In this document: one piece after another, positions 20,628 through 30,447 of the stretch
Numbering within the stretch: position 1 is the first letter of the stretch
Layout: the number at the start of each line of letters is the position of its first letter
Source: Superficieibacter electus
Lineage (GTDB): Bacteria > Pseudomonadota > Gammaproteobacteria > Enterobacterales > Enterobacteriaceae
Assembly (NCBI RefSeq): GCF_002915575.1
Contig: NZ_PQGD01000003.1
Span: 62,001-126,000, forward strand
Direction: 5' to 3'
Length of the DNA: 64,000 nucleotides
Position numbers and translations under genes: made by a program
Notes under the pieces: generated by a model
The model's database searches: none
What the model saw: the letters and a program-made list of their open reading frames with translations, nothing else
Told to the model about the DNA's origin: nothing

Positions 20628-21929
20628 ATGAAGAAACTGTTTGTGCAGTTTTACCTCCTGCTTTTTGTCTGTTTTCTGGTGATGACAATGCTGGTCGGGC
20701 TGGTTTATAAATTTACCGCCGAGCGCGCAGGACGCCAGTCGCTTGATGACTTGATGAAAAGTTCGCTCTATCTTATGCGTAGCGAACTGCGAGAAATCCC
20801 CCCTCATGCGTGGAATAAAACCCTCAAGCAGTTGGATCTTAATTTGTCTTTCGATTTGCGCATTGAGCCACTGGCGAAATTTACACTTGATGCTGGCGAT
20901 ATGCAGCATCTGCGCGCCGGGGATATTGTGGCGCTGGACGACCAGTATACTTTCGTTCAGCGTATTCCGCGTAGTCATTACGTCCTGGCGGTTGGCCCTG
21001 TGCCGTATCTCTATTTTATGCATCAGATGCGGCTGCTTGACGTCGCATTAATGGCGTTTATTGGCATCTCGCTGGCATTCCCGGTATTCATCTGGATGCG
21101 ACCACACTGGCAGGATATGCTTCGCCTTGAATCGGCAGCGCAGCGCTTTGGCGCAGGACATTTAGCTGAGCGTATCCATTTTGACAGCATGTCCAGCTTT
21201 GAGCGTCTTGGCGTGGCGTTCAATCAGATGGCAGATAACATCAATGCGTTGATAGCCAGCAAAAAGCAGCTGATTGATGGAATAGCCCATGAACTGCGTA
21301 CCCCGCTGGTGCGCCTGCGTTATCGCCTTGAAATGAGTGAAGGACTTACACCCGACGAATTACGGGCGCTGAACCGCGATATTGGACAGCTTGAAGCGCT
21401 CATTGAGGAGCTACTAACCTACGCCCGCCTCGATCGACCACAAAATGCGTTAACCCTGACAACACCGGATTTACCAGCCTGGGTTGCTGCCCATATTGAG
21501 GATGTACAATCCGTTAATCCGCAGCGAAAAATTGTTGCCGCAACAATCATTCCCGGAGACTACGGTGCGCTGGATATGCGCCTTATGGAACGGGTACTGG
21601 ATAATTTACTTAATAATGCCCTGCGTTACAGCCAACAGCAGGTCACCATAAGTCTGGAGCGGACCGGTAACCGGGCCTGCCTGACGGTGGATGATGACGG
21701 TTGCGGCATCGCCGAGACCGAGCGTCTGCGCGTCTTTGAACCCTTTGTGCGCCTCGATCCCAGCCGGGATCGCGCTACCGGCGGCTGTGGCCTGGGGCTG
21801 GCTATTGTCTCGTCCATTGCCCACGCTATGGCTGGTGAAGTAGCCTGCGAATCCAGCCCAACGGGCGGCGCACGTTTCCGCTTTAGCTGGCCCTTGTGGC
21901 ATAACATCGCCCTTCCCGTTCCTGCCTGA
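20628..21929 (+). CDS. rstB: Sensor histidine kinase RstB
   Basis: A 433-residue inner-membrane sensor. Transmembrane segments lie at about 5-27 and 137-156, flanking a ~110-residue periplasmic domain. HAMP is at ~157-209, the phospho-acceptor is His221 in IAHELRTPL, and the ATPase domain shows NNALRYS (N box), DDDGCGI (G1) and GCGLGLAI (G2). It phosphorylates RstA; the direct stimulus is not established. All catalytic motifs are intact. The length matches E. coli RstB. The next gene on the strand is tus, preceded by a Ter site. Confidence 0.95.
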   Translation: MKKLFVQFYLLLFVCFLVMTMLVGLVYKFTAERAGRQSLDDLMKSSLYLMRSELREIPPHAWNKTLKQLDLNLSFDLRIEPLAKFTLDAGDMQHLRAGDIVALDDQYTFVQRIPRSHYVLAVGPVPYLYFMHQMRLLDVALMAFIGISLAFPVFIWMRPHWQDMLRLESAAQRFGAGHLAERIHFDSMSSFERLGVAFNQMADNINALIASKKQLIDGIAHELRTPLVRLRYRLEMSEGLTPDELRALNRDIGQLEALIEELLTYARLDRPQNALTLTTPDLPAWVAAHIEDVQSVNPQRKIVAATIIPGDYGALDMRLMERVLDNLLNNALRYSQQQVTISLERTGNRACLTVDDDGCGIAETERLRVFEPFVRLDPSRDRATGGCGLGLAIVSSIAHAMAGEVACESSPTGGARFRFSWPLWHNIALPVPA

Positions 21930-21970
21930 AAAAGTTGCACTGAAGTCTCAGTATGCGTACAGTAGGCGTT

Positions 21971-21993
21971 ATAGAGTATGTTGTAACTAATGG
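21971..21993 (+). promoter_or_regulatory. Replication terminator Ter site (TerB-like)
   Basis: The core AGTATGTTGTAACTAA is identical to the E. coli Ter consensus; differences lie at the outer bases. The key G of the sixth base pair is at 21976, so the blocking face looks left: forks moving in the + direction should be stopped here and opposite forks pass. It touches the tus ribosome site, as TerB does in E. coli, allowing Tus to repress itself. Confidence 0.93.
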
Positions 21994-22001
21994 AAAACCC
22001 G

Positions 22002-22937
22002 ATGGCCAGTTATGATATTGTTGAGCGATTAACCTCTACCTTTCGCGAGCTGGAGCATGAACTGGCCGCGCTTCGCGACGATCTGCAAAATTGCCGACTG
22101 CTGGCGGGCCGCGTTTTTGAATTACCGGAAGTAAAAAAAGAGGATGAGCATTCACCGCTCACCCGTATTCGGGTGATCCAGCATGTGGGTAAAGCGGCCC
22201 TGGCACAGGCACTCGGCCACTTTGGGCATTTGTTTATCCAGCAGCAGTCTGAGGCACGTAGTAGTAAAGCGGCGGTTCGTTTACCCGGCGTTATCTGCTT
22301 TCAGGTCACCCCGCCACAACAGAAAATAATTGAGGATCGCGTCGCTCATATCAATACGTTAAAAATGACGTTTGAAAATATTGTTACCGTTGAATCCGGT
22401 TTGCCAACGACGGCGCGCTTCGAATGGGTTCACCGCTATCTACCGGGGCTGATTACGCTCAATGCCTACCGTACCGTAACGCTGCTCAACGACCCGGGCA
22501 CCCTGCGCTTTGGCTGGGCGAATAAACATATTATTAAAAATTTGACCCGTGATGAGGTGCTGGCGCAACTGGAGAAGAGTCTCAAGTCACCGCGCGCCGT
22601 TGCGCCCTGGACCCGCGAGCAGTGGCAGGCCCGGCTTGAGCGTGAACACCAGGATGTGGCCGCGCTGCCGGAACGGGCAAAACTCAAAATTAAACGGCCG
22701 GTGAAAGTGCAGCCCATTGCCCGGGTATGGTATCCGGGCCAGCAAAAACAGGTTCAGCACGCCTGCCCCAGCCCGATTATCGCGCTTATTTCCGGCACTG
22801 GCGGCGTCAGCGTGCCGGATATCGGTGAACTACTGGATTATGATGCAGAAAACGTGCAGCACCGCTATAAACCAGAGGCGCAGTCGTTGACGCCGATTAT
22901 TCCCCGACTGCACCTGTATGTGGCTAACGAGTCTTAG
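22002..22937 (+). CDS. tus: DNA replication terminus site-binding protein Tus
   Basis: A 311-residue monomeric protein that binds Ter and blocks the DnaB helicase from one side. Conserved blocks include [39 protein letters not shown] and [13 protein letters not shown], with DNA-binding residues in [21 protein letters not shown] start at ATG 22002 (MASYDIV) as in E. coli. The in-frame ATG at 21990 lies inside the Ter site and would add four residues. The 3' end overlaps fumC, read from the other strand, by 14 bp. Presence of tus with Ter shows this window is in the replication terminus. Confidence 0.96.
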   Translation: MASYDIVERLTSTFRELEHELAALRDDLQNCRLLAGRVFELPEVKKEDEHSPLTRIRVIQHVGKAALAQALGHFGHLFIQQQSEARSSKAAVRLPGVICFQVTPPQQKIIEDRVAHINTLKMTFENIVTVESGLPTTARFEWVHRYLPGLITLNAYRTVTLLNDPGTLRFGWANKHIIKNLTRDEVLAQLEKSLKSPRAVAPWTREQWQARLEREHQDVAALPERAKLKIKRPVKVQPIARVWYPGQQKQVQHACPSPIIALISGTGGVSVPDIGELLDYDAENVQHRYKPEAQSLTPIIPRLHLYVANES

Positions 22938-24327
22938 GCATACTGCCTACCATTTCATGTGGGCGCACCCAGTTGTCAAACTCCTCTTCGCTCAGATAGC
23001 CAAGCTTGAGGGCAGATTCTTTCAGGGTCAGCCCTTCTTTGTGGGCTTTTTTCGCAATTTCCGCCGCTTTGTCATAGCCAATATGCGTATTCAGCGCGGT
23101 GACCAGCATTAGCGACTCGTTAAGCAGCCGCGCAATGCGCTCGCGGTTAGGTTCGATGCCAGTGGCGCAATGCTCGTTGAAACTCTCCATACCGTCTGCC
23201 AGCAAGCGGACAGATTGCATAAAGTTGTGGATCACCATCGGACGATACACGTTCAGTTCAAAATTGCCCGATGCGCCGCCCAGGTTAATCGCCACGTCGT
23301 TGCCCAGCACCTGACAGCACAGCATGGTCATCGCTTCGCACTGAGTAGGGTTAACTTTGCCTGGCATGATTGACGAGCCGGGTTCGTTTTCAGGAATGGA
23401 AAGCTCACCAATCCCGCAACGGGGGCCAGATGCCAGCCAGCGCACGTCGTTAGCGATCTTCATCATCGACGCCGCCAGCCCTTTTAACGCGCCGTGAGAA
23501 TGGACCAGCGCATCGCAGGTCGCCAGGGCTTCGAATTTATTGGGCGCGGTAATAAAGGCCTGGCCCGTGAGCGACGCCAGCTCCTGCGCTACACGCTGTG
23601 CATATTCAGGATGCGTATTCAGCCCGGTACCGACGGCGGTGCCTCCCAGCGCCAGTTCGCTCAAATGCGGCAAACTGTGTTCAATATGACGAAGATTATG
23701 CTCCAGCATAGCCACCCAGCCGGAAATTTCCTGCCCGAGAGTCAGTGGCGTGGCATCCTGCAAATGGGTACGACCAATTTTGACAATATCGCGGAAGGCT
23801 TCTGATTTCGCGGCCAGCGTGTTTTTCAGTACATTGAGTTGCGGTATCAGCTCTTCTTTAAGCGCGATAATCGCGGCCACATGCATGGCGGTCGGGAAAA
23901 CATCGTTGGAGCTTTGGCTTTTATTCACATCGTCATTAGGATGCACCTTGCGCTCCATCCCTCTGACGCCACCCAGTAACTCGCTGGCGCGGTTGGCCAG
24001 CACCTCATTCATATTCATGTTGCTCTGCGTACCGGAACCGGTTTGCCAGATAGCCAGCGGGAACTCCTGCGGATGTTGACCGGCCAGCACTTCATCGGCG
24101 GCACGAATAATGGCATTGGCTTTTTCGGCGGGCAGCAGCCCTAAATCCTGGTTTACTTTGGCGGCAGCGCGTTTGGTCAACGCCAGCGCGCGGATCAGTG
24201 AGACCGGCATTTTCTCGGTGGAAATACGAAAATGCTCCAGCGAACGCTGGGTCTGGGCTCCCCACAGTTTGTCTGCCGGGACCTCAATAGCCCCCATCGA
24301 ATCTTTCTCACTGCGATGCGTTGTCAT
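22924..24327 (-). CDS. fumC: Class II fumarase FumC
   Basis: A 467-residue iron-free, oxygen-stable fumarase converting fumarate to malate. The superfamily signature [13 protein letters not shown] is intact, as are the [14 protein letters not shown] and [15 protein letters not shown] segments. In E. coli fumC is induced by SoxRS and iron limitation as a backup for FumA. It sits 164 bp downstream of fumA, with a strong hairpin between the two stops and starts, so some transcripts likely carry both. The end overlaps tus by 14 bp. Confidence 0.97.
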   Translation of the reverse strand: MTTHRSEKDSMGAIEVPADKLWGAQTQRSLEHFRISTEKMPVSLIRALALTKRAAAKVNQDLGLLPAEKANAIIRAADEVLAGQHPQEFPLAIWQTGSGTQSNMNMNEVLANRASELLGGVRGMERKVHPNDDVNKSQSSNDVFPTAMHVAAIIALKEELIPQLNVLKNTLAAKSEAFRDIVKIGRTHLQDATPLTLGQEISGWVAMLEHNLRHIEHSLPHLSELALGGTAVGTGLNTHPEYAQRVAQELASLTGQAFITAPNKFEALATCDALVHSHGALKGLAASMMKIANDVRWLASGPRCGIGELSIPENEPGSSIMPGKVNPTQCEAMTMLCCQVLGNDVAINLGGASGNFELNVYRPMVIHNFMQSVRLLADGMESFNEHCATGIEPNRERIARLLNESLMLVTALNTHIGYDKAAEIAKKAHKEGLTLKESALKLGYLSEEEFDNWVRPHEMVGSMPKTR

Positions 24328-24447
24328 GACTGGCTCCTTGAATAAATGATGGAAGGGTCGACATTGCTCACCTGCAACAGAGATGAAGTATCAGATATTT
24401 TAGGCAATTCACTTAATGCTTCGTGCGCTTAAGAAGAAACGCAACGT

Positions 24448-24476
24448 GTTTCCCGGCAGATGCACTGCCGGGAAAC
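24448..24476 (-). terminator. Perfect hairpin between fumA and fumC
   Basis: GTTTCCCGGCAG (24448-24459) and CTGCCGGGAAAC (24465-24476) form a 12-bp perfect stem with a 5-nt loop, just after the fumA stop. There is no immediate T run, so attenuation or fumA mRNA stabilisation is as likely as full termination. Confidence 0.6.
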
Positions 24477-24491
24477 GATAAGTTATGGTTA

Positions 24492-26138
24492 TTATTTCAC
24501 ACAGCGCGCGCACTGGCCGCTGTTAATCTGCTGAAAAAAGTCATTCCCTTTATCATCGACCAGAATAAACGCCGGGAAATTTTCCACCTCTATTTTCCAG
24601 ATGGCTTCCATCCCCAGCTCAGGATACTCAACACATTCCAGGCTTTTAATGCTGCTTTGCGCCAGCACCGCTGCCGGGCCGCCAATACTGCCAAGGTAAA
24701 ATCCACCATGTTTATGGCAGGCGTCGGTCACCTGCTGGCTACGGTTGCCCTTTGCCAGCATAATCATACTGCCGCCGTTGGCCTGAAGCTGATCAACATA
24801 GGAATCCATACGCCCGGCGGTGGTTGGCCCCAGCGACCCCGACGCATAACCCTGCGGAGTTTTCGCCGGACCGGCGTAATAAATCGGGTGATCTTTAATG
24901 TATTGTGGTAATCCTTCACCGCGATCCAGACGCTCTTTCAGCTTCGCATGCGCGATATCACGGCCCACAATTATGGTGCCGGTGAGCGACAGGCGGGTGG
25001 AAACCGGGTATTGCGACAGTTGCCCCAGAATATCGCTCATCGGACGATTGAGATCGACCTGGACGACTTCTCCTTCCCCCGCTTCGCGCAGCGCTTCGGG
25101 AATATAACGCGCCGGATTATTTTCCAGACGCTCCAGCCAGATGCCGTGGCGGTTAATTTTCGCCTTAATATTACGGTCTGCAGAACAGGAAACGCCCATC
25201 CCCACCGGACACGACGCTCCGTGGCGCGGCAGGCGGATCACCCGAATATCGTGGGCAAAGTACTTGCCGCCAAACTGCGCGCCGAGGCCCAGATTCTGCG
25301 CTTCGGTCAGCAGTTCCTGCTCAAGCTGAACATCGCGGAATGCCTGGCCCCATTCATTACCTTCCTGCGGCAGCCCGTCATAATATTTGGTGGAAGCGAG
25401 CTTAACGGTTTTCAGCGTGGCTTCCGCTGAGGTGCCGCCAATCACAAAAGCGATATGATAAGGCGGACAGGCCGCCGTGCCCAACGTGCGCATTTTGTCG
25501 ACCAGATAATTTTTCAGCTTCCCGGGTGACAGTAGCGCCTTTGTTTCCTGGTAAAGATAGGTTTTATTTGCCGAGCCACCGCCTTTAGCGATGCAAAGAA
25601 ATTTATATTCATCGCCGTCTACGCTGTAGAGATCAATCTGCGCAGGCAGGTTGGTCCCGGTATTCACTTCGGTATACATATCCAGCGCCGCATTCTGTGA
25701 ATAGCGCAGGTTATCTTCGATATACGTGTTATATACTCCGCGCGCCAGTGCCGCCTCATCGCCACCGCCGGTCCATACGCGCTGGCCTTTTTTACCCATA
25801 ATGATGGCGGTGCCGGTATCCTGGCAGGTCGGCAGAATGCCCTTTGCTGCGATTTCAGAGTTACGCAGGAATTGCAGCGCAACGTATTTATCGTTTTCGC
25901 TGGCATCGGGGTCATTGAGAATATTAGCTACCTGCTGCTGATGCGCAGGACGCAGCATAAATGAGGCGTCGTGGAAGGCGTGCTGTGCTAACAACGTCAA
26001 TGCCTGCGGATCGACTTTCAGGATTTGCTCGCCGGCAAATTCTTCGAGAGAAACGTAATCATTACTGAGGAGATAATATTCAGTGTCATCCTTTGCCAGT
26101 GGGAAAGGTTCCTGATAATAGAAGGGTTTGTTCGACAT
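24492..26138 (-). CDS. fumA: Class I [4Fe-4S] fumarase FumA
   Basis: A 548-residue aerobic TCA-cycle fumarase with an oxygen-sensitive cluster. Cluster cysteines are seen in [11 protein letters not shown] and near [14 protein letters not shown]. The C-terminal beta domain carries [16 protein letters not shown]. The protein ends in a Cys pair (CARCVK). Upstream of fumC in the same direction; divergent from manA across about 200 bp that must contain both promoters. FumA and the anaerobic FumB are close paralogues, but this location identifies FumA. Confidence 0.96.
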   Translation of the reverse strand: MSNKPFYYQEPFPLAKDDTEYYLLSNDYVSLEEFAGEQILKVDPQALTLLAQHAFHDASFMLRPAHQQQVANILNDPDASENDKYVALQFLRNSEIAAKGILPTCQDTGTAIIMGKKGQRVWTGGGDEAALARGVYNTYIEDNLRYSQNAALDMYTEVNTGTNLPAQIDLYSVDGDEYKFLCIAKGGGSANKTYLYQETKALLSPGKLKNYLVDKMRTLGTAACPPYHIAFVIGGTSAEATLKTVKLASTKYYDGLPQEGNEWGQAFRDVQLEQELLTEAQNLGLGAQFGGKYFAHDIRVIRLPRHGASCPVGMGVSCSADRNIKAKINRHGIWLERLENNPARYIPEALREAGEGEVVQVDLNRPMSDILGQLSQYPVSTRLSLTGTIIVGRDIAHAKLKERLDRGEGLPQYIKDHPIYYAGPAKTPQGYASGSLGPTTAGRMDSYVDQLQANGGSMIMLAKGNRSQQVTDACHKHGGFYLGSIGGPAAVLAQSSIKSLECVEYPELGMEAIWKIEVENFPAFILVDDKGNDFFQQINSGQCARCVK

Positions 26139-26336
26139 TTTGCTCTCACTGATGACTCAATCTGGTTATGTATAAAGGCAGATATTCCATTTGCCCTGTT
26201 CAAAGCGAGTCCGCTTATCCTACACAACTTTTTAACAAAAACTGAGAGTAATACGACTTTTTAGACCCGAGGGTTACTTCTTGTCGGTTTATTGGTTTAA
26301 TACCGGGATTAACTCCATTAAATACAGGGCTTGATA

Positions 26337-27515
26337 ATGCAAAAACTCATCAACTCAGTGCAAAACTACGCCTGGGGAAGTCATTCTGCGTTAACGGATC
26401 TCTACGGTATCGCCAATCCGCAGAACCTGCCAATGGCAGAGCTGTGGATGGGCGCTCATCCGAAGAGCAGCTCAAAAGTTCAGGACGCCAGCGGTAATGA
26501 ATGTTCGCTGCGTGAGACGATTGAAGCTGATAAAACCGCGATTCTTGGCGAACACGTTGCTGCCCGTTTTGGCGAACTGCCATTTTTGTTCAAGGTGCTT
26601 TGCGCCGCGCAACCGCTCTCGATCCAGGTGCATCCTAACAAGAAAGCCTCCGAAGCGGGTTTTGCCAAAGAAAATGCGGCAGGCATTCCGCTGGATGCCG
26701 CTGAACGTAATTACAAAGATCCCAACCATAAACCGGAACTGGTCTTTGCCCTTACTCCCTTTCTGGCAATGAATGCTTTTCGCGAATTTTCCGAGATTGT
26801 CTCTTTGTTGCAACCGGTCGCTGGCGCACATACTGCCATTGCGCATTTCCTGCAACAACCCGACGAAGAGCGGCTGAAGCAGCTTTTTGCCAGCCTGCTG
26901 GCACTGGAGGGAGAAGAAAAAAGCCGTGCGCTGGCGATCCTTAAATCCGCGCTGGATACCCAGCAAGGCGAGCCGTGGCAGACTATCCGCCTGATTTCTG
27001 AATTTTACCCTGATGACAGCGGCCTTTTTTCGCCGTTGCTACTTAATGTGGTCAAGCTTAACCCGGGTGAAGCAATGTTCCTGTTCGCCGAGACGCCGCA
27101 TGCCTATCTGCAGGGTGTCGCGCTTGAGGTGATGGCGAATTCAGATAACGTCCTGCGCGCGGGCCTGACGCCAAAATATATTGATATCCCGGAGCTGGTG
27201 GCCAATGTGAAATTTGTGGCTAAACCGGCAGCCGAGTTGCTTACCCAGCCGGTGAAGAATGGCCAGCAACTTGATTTTCCTATCCCCGTGGAGGATTTTG
27301 CTTTTTCCCTGCACGATTTGTCGAATCAGGAAAGCCGTATCGCCCAGCAGAGCGCGGCGATCCTGTTTTGCGTTGAGGGCGAAGCGGTCCTGCGTAAAGA
27401 CCAGCAGCAGCTGGTGTTAAAACCAGGCGAGTCGGCTTTCATCAGCAGTGCTGAATCTCCGGTGGCAGTAAGCGGAACGGGTCGCCTGGCGCGAGTTTAT
27501 AACCAGTTGAAGTAA
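26337..27515 (+). CDS. manA: Mannose-6-phosphate isomerase ManA
   Basis: A 392-residue type I phosphomannose isomerase interconverting mannose 6-phosphate and fructose 6-phosphate, needed for mannose use and for making GDP-mannose. Zinc-site segments are LSIQVHPNK, PELVFAL and ETPHAYLQG. I use ATG 26337 (MQKLINSVQNYAWG), the canonical N-terminus; a TTG two codons earlier is possible. It is divergent from fumA and followed by a clear intrinsic terminator (27573-27597). Confidence 0.97.
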   Translation: MQKLINSVQNYAWGSHSALTDLYGIANPQNLPMAELWMGAHPKSSSKVQDASGNECSLRETIEADKTAILGEHVAARFGELPFLFKVLCAAQPLSIQVHPNKKASEAGFAKENAAGIPLDAAERNYKDPNHKPELVFALTPFLAMNAFREFSEIVSLLQPVAGAHTAIAHFLQQPDEERLKQLFASLLALEGEEKSRALAILKSALDTQQGEPWQTIRLISEFYPDDSGLFSPLLLNVVKLNPGEAMFLFAETPHAYLQGVALEVMANSDNVLRAGLTPKYIDIPELVANVKFVAKPAAELLTQPVKNGQQLDFPIPVEDFAFSLHDLSNQESRIAQQSAAILFCVEGEAVLRKDQQQLVLKPGESAFISSAESPVAVSGTGRLARVYNQLK

Positions 27516-27572
27516 GTTACTGAACTTTTTTGAGAAGTCTTGCTACGCTTAAGAGTAGCCTTGCATGCTTAT

Positions 27573-27597
27573 CGGGCGGGATGTTCCGCCCGTTTTT
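27573..27597 (+). terminator. Intrinsic terminator after manA
   Basis: CGGGCGG (27573-27579) pairs with CCGCCCG (27586-27592), followed by five T residues. It lies 58 bp past the manA stop and 19 bp before ydgA. Confidence 0.85.
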
Positions 27598-27615
27598 CTT
27601 TTAGGGATAAACACT

Positions 27616-29226
27616 ATGAAAAAAACTGTGGTAGCTGCCGGTATTATCGTTGCGCTGGGCGTCATCTGGACAGCGGGAGCCTGGTATACCGGGAAACAGT
27701 TCGAAAATCGAATTGCGACGGTCGTTCAACAGGCTAATGAACAGCTCAAACGTACCGCTCCTGAAGCGAACGTTGAATTGAGTTACGCTAACTATCAGCG
27801 CGGTGTATTCACCAGTCATCTGGATCTGGTGATTAAGCCTGTGAACGGCGCTACCAGTCCGTGGCTGAAAACAGGTCAAAGCGTGGTATTTAACGAACGC
27901 GTCGATCACGGTCCCTTCCCGCTGGCTCAGTTGAAGAAATTCAATTTGATTCCCTCCATGGCGTCAGTTAAAACCACACTGGCGAATAATGAAGCCTCTA
28001 AACCTGTTTACGATATTGCGAAAGGTGAAACGCCTTTCGAGGCTAATACACGGATTGGTTATTCCGGTGATAGTCATTCAGATATTAGCTTTAAGCCGTT
28101 AAATTATGAAAAAGACGGTGAAAAAGTCGCCTTCAGCGGCGGTGAATTCCAGCTGGATGCCGATCGCGAGGGTAATGTGTTCTCCCTTACCGGCGATGCC
28201 GAAAGCGGGATGGTTGATGCCGTTAACGAATACAACCAGCGCGTGCAAATGACCTTTAATAAGCTAAAAACTGAGGGTGACAGTAAGTTGACCTCGTTTG
28301 ATGAGCGTATTGGCAATCAGAAACTCAGTGTCGAAAAACTGTCTATTTCGGTTGAAGGTAAAGAGTTGGCGGTGCTGGAAGGCATGGACATCGTTGGTAA
28401 ATCCGAGCTGGGTAAAGATGGTAAAACGATTGACTCCCAGCTTGATTACACCCTGAATAGTTTGAAGCTGCAAAATCAGGACATGGGTAACGGCAAACTG
28501 ACGGTGAAAATCGGTCAAATTGATGGTCAGGCATGGCATCAGTTCAGCCAACAATACAATGCTCAGTCCCGCGCGCTGATGGCGCAGCCTGAAGTGGTAC
28601 AAAATCCGCAGTTGTATCAGCAAAAAATGACTGAAGCGTTTTTCGGCGCGTTGCCCATTCTGCTTAAAGGAGAACCGGTGATCACCGTCGCCCCCCTGAG
28701 CTGGAAGAACAGCAAGGGTGAAACCACCTTTAATCTTTCCTTGTTCCTCAAAGATCCGGGTCAGGCTACTGAACCTGCTCAGACACTGGAGCAGGAAGTG
28801 GATCGCAGTGTGAAATCCCTGGATACCAAACTGGTGATCCCGACCGACATGGCGACCGAGTTTATGACGCAGATTGCCCGTCTTGAAGGTTATCAAAATG
28901 AGGAAGCTGCGAAGCTGGCTAACCAGCAGGTGAAAGGCCTCGCGGCAATGGGCCAGATGTTCCGCATCACTACGATGGAAGACAATAATATCACCACCCG
29001 CCTGCAATACAGTAACGGTCAGGTGACATTGAATGGGCAAAAAATGCCGCTAACCGATTTTGTTGGCATGTTTGGTATGCCCGATCTTGGCATTCCGACG
29101 CCGCAGCCTGGTAACCCGGCGATCTCACCTGCCCCTGCCGAACCCGCAACGCCAGCGGTGCCGGCGATCCCTGCCACGCCTGCTGACCCGGCCACGCCGG
29201 TTCCGCCAGCGGCCCCGCAGCAATAG
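27616..29226 (+). CDS. ydgA: YdgA family (DUF945) protein with Pro/Ala-rich tail
   Basis: A 536-residue inner-membrane-anchored protein. One N-terminal helix (residues ~3-22) is followed by a large periplasmic DUF945 domain. Family members have been proposed to affect cell-surface properties and interact with outer-membrane assembly, without a defined activity. It is about 34 residues longer than E. coli YdgA because of a tail of PA/PAT repeats (last ~45 residues), probably a flexible extension. The start is ATG 27616 just before the membrane anchor; the frame is open to 27565 through the manA terminator, which excludes that start. Confidence 0.88.
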   Translation: MKKTVVAAGIIVALGVIWTAGAWYTGKQFENRIATVVQQANEQLKRTAPEANVELSYANYQRGVFTSHLDLVIKPVNGATSPWLKTGQSVVFNERVDHGPFPLAQLKKFNLIPSMASVKTTLANNEASKPVYDIAKGETPFEANTRIGYSGDSHSDISFKPLNYEKDGEKVAFSGGEFQLDADREGNVFSLTGDAESGMVDAVNEYNQRVQMTFNKLKTEGDSKLTSFDERIGNQKLSVEKLSISVEGKELAVLEGMDIVGKSELGKDGKTIDSQLDYTLNSLKLQNQDMGNGKLTVKIGQIDGQAWHQFSQQYNAQSRALMAQPEVVQNPQLYQQKMTEAFFGALPILLKGEPVITVAPLSWKNSKGETTFNLSLFLKDPGQATEPAQTLEQEVDRSVKSLDTKLVIPTDMATEFMTQIARLEGYQNEEAAKLANQQVKGLAAMGQMFRITTMEDNNITTRLQYSNGQVTLNGQKMPLTDFVGMFGMPDLGIPTPQPGNPAISPAPAEPATPAVPAIPATPADPATPVPPAAPQQ

Positions 29227-29232
29227 TCATAT

Positions 29233-29257
29233 AGCCCCTCGCCAGAGGGGCTAATTT
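29233..29257. terminator. Bidirectional terminator between ydgA and malI
   Basis: AGCCCCTC-GCCA-GAGGGGCT (29233-29252) is followed by AATTTTT. It overlaps the end of malI and serves both convergent genes. Confidence 0.8.
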
Positions 29258-30279
29258 TTAGTGACCAGTCTTGGCGACATAATGTGATTGCGCAGTTCGC
29301 AGGCGTTGTTTTCAATACGTTGCATAATCCGTTCTGCAAGGCTTTCTCCCATCTCCTTTGCCGGGGTAATCACCCAACTGATGGGAATATCGTCCAGCGC
29401 CCTTTCCGGCACATCGGCAAATGCTGCCAGCGCGACTTGTTGTTCAAAGTAGCGCTCAATGCCACTCTCATCACCGTGCTTACCGGCACGTAGCAAACCA
29501 AACCATGCTCCCATCGCCACAACGCTGTTATAGCACAGAATAGCGCTGATGGTCGGATTCTGACGCAGCAAAATCCCTACCGCCTCTGCCGCCTGTTTTT
29601 GGCTGGATTCACACTCTACTACCCACTCGCTATGAAAAGGCAAACCAAATTTGAGCAGCGTGGCACAGTAACCGCCGACCCGCTCCGCACGCGTTAATGA
29701 AGCGCTTTGCCCACCCAGCCAGGCAATACGCTGATGCCCGCGCTGGATAAGCTGTTCCGTGAGAATTTGCGCAGCCTGCATATTATCAGGACGAATAAGA
29801 TCAACTTCATCAAGGTAACTGGCGCGACAGGCAAAAACGACAGGAATACCCGACCGATCGGCCGCCTGACGCAGTTCCGTTCCGTGCGCTAGTGAGCCGG
29901 CAATAATAACCCCGTCCACCCCCTGAGAAATCAGCATTTCCAGCCGGGGTAATAAGCGGTCAGCTTCGCCTGCGCTTTGGATTAAAAATACCATCCGCCC
30001 CTGAGATTCGAGCCTTGCGGTAATACCCGCCGTCAGTTCAGCATAAAACGGTGCGCGCAAATCGCTCACAATCAGCCCTATCACGCCGCTGTGCCCCCCT
30101 CTGAGCGAGGCCGCCTGGCGGTTGCGAACAAACCCTAAATGTTCAATCGCCTGATTAACGCGCTCACCGGTTGCCGACGAGATTCGTCCCTTACCGCTTA
30201 ATACCAGGGACACCGTGCTGACGGATACTCCTGCTGCCTGCGCAACATCATTGATTGTAATCTTTTTAGTCATTGTCAT
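29251..30279 (-). CDS. malI: LacI/GalR-family repressor MalI
   Basis: A 342-residue repressor of malXY. The N-terminal helix-turn-helix reads TINDVAQAAGVSVSTVSLVLSG in outline (residues ~7-28), followed by the hinge and a sugar-binding-protein-like effector domain. E. coli MalI has the same length. Two operators and a CRP site lie in the divergent malI-malX gap. The inducer is unknown; it is not maltose. In E. coli hdhA and the uid genes sit just beyond malI; here ydgA is the direct neighbour. Confidence 0.94.
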   Translation of the reverse strand: MTMTKKITINDVAQAAGVSVSTVSLVLSGKGRISSATGERVNQAIEHLGFVRNRQAASLRGGHSGVIGLIVSDLRAPFYAELTAGITARLESQGRMVFLIQSAGEADRLLPRLEMLISQGVDGVIIAGSLAHGTELRQAADRSGIPVVFACRASYLDEVDLIRPDNMQAAQILTEQLIQRGHQRIAWLGGQSASLTRAERVGGYCATLLKFGLPFHSEWVVECESSQKQAAEAVGILLRQNPTISAILCYNSVVAMGAWFGLLRAGKHGDESGIERYFEQQVALAAFADVPERALDDIPISWVITPAKEMGESLAERIMQRIENNACELRNHIMSPRLVTKN

Positions 30280-30306
30280 CTGCGCATCCGTTACTGTTAG
30301 CTGACA

Positions 30307-30322
30307 GGTAAAACGTTTTATC
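30307..30322. promoter_or_regulatory. MalI operator, malI-proximal
   Basis: GGTAAAACGTTTTATC is a palindrome with one mismatch to the E. coli MalI operator GATAAAACGTTTTATC. It lies 28 bp before the malI start codon. Confidence 0.85.
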
Positions 30323-30360
30323 CATCATTTTATTATAAAGACACTATATTAGCTTCAGAA

Positions 30361-30376
30361 TGTGATAGAAATCTCA
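30361..30376. promoter_or_regulatory. CRP site between malI and malX
   Basis: TGTGA-N6-TCTCA matches the CRP consensus at nine of ten positions. It sits between the two MalI operators, where CRP activates both promoters in E. coli. Confidence 0.75.
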
Positions 30377-30385
30377 CTAAAGTTA

Positions 30386-30401
30386 GGTAAAACGATTTAT
30401 C
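30386..30401. promoter_or_regulatory. MalI operator, malX-proximal
   Basis: GGTAAAACGATTTATC repeats the MalI half-sites with a second mismatch. It lies 10 bp after the CRP site and 46 bp before the malX ATG. Confidence 0.8.
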
Positions 30402-30447
30402 TTGCCGCCTCGTTACTATTGACCGTTGCGTTGACAAGGAGTCATCA

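Noticed and set aside
28264-29040. A 258-codon frame opposite ydgA
   Set aside because: Complement of ydgA with skewed His/Phe/Gln composition typical of antisense frames.
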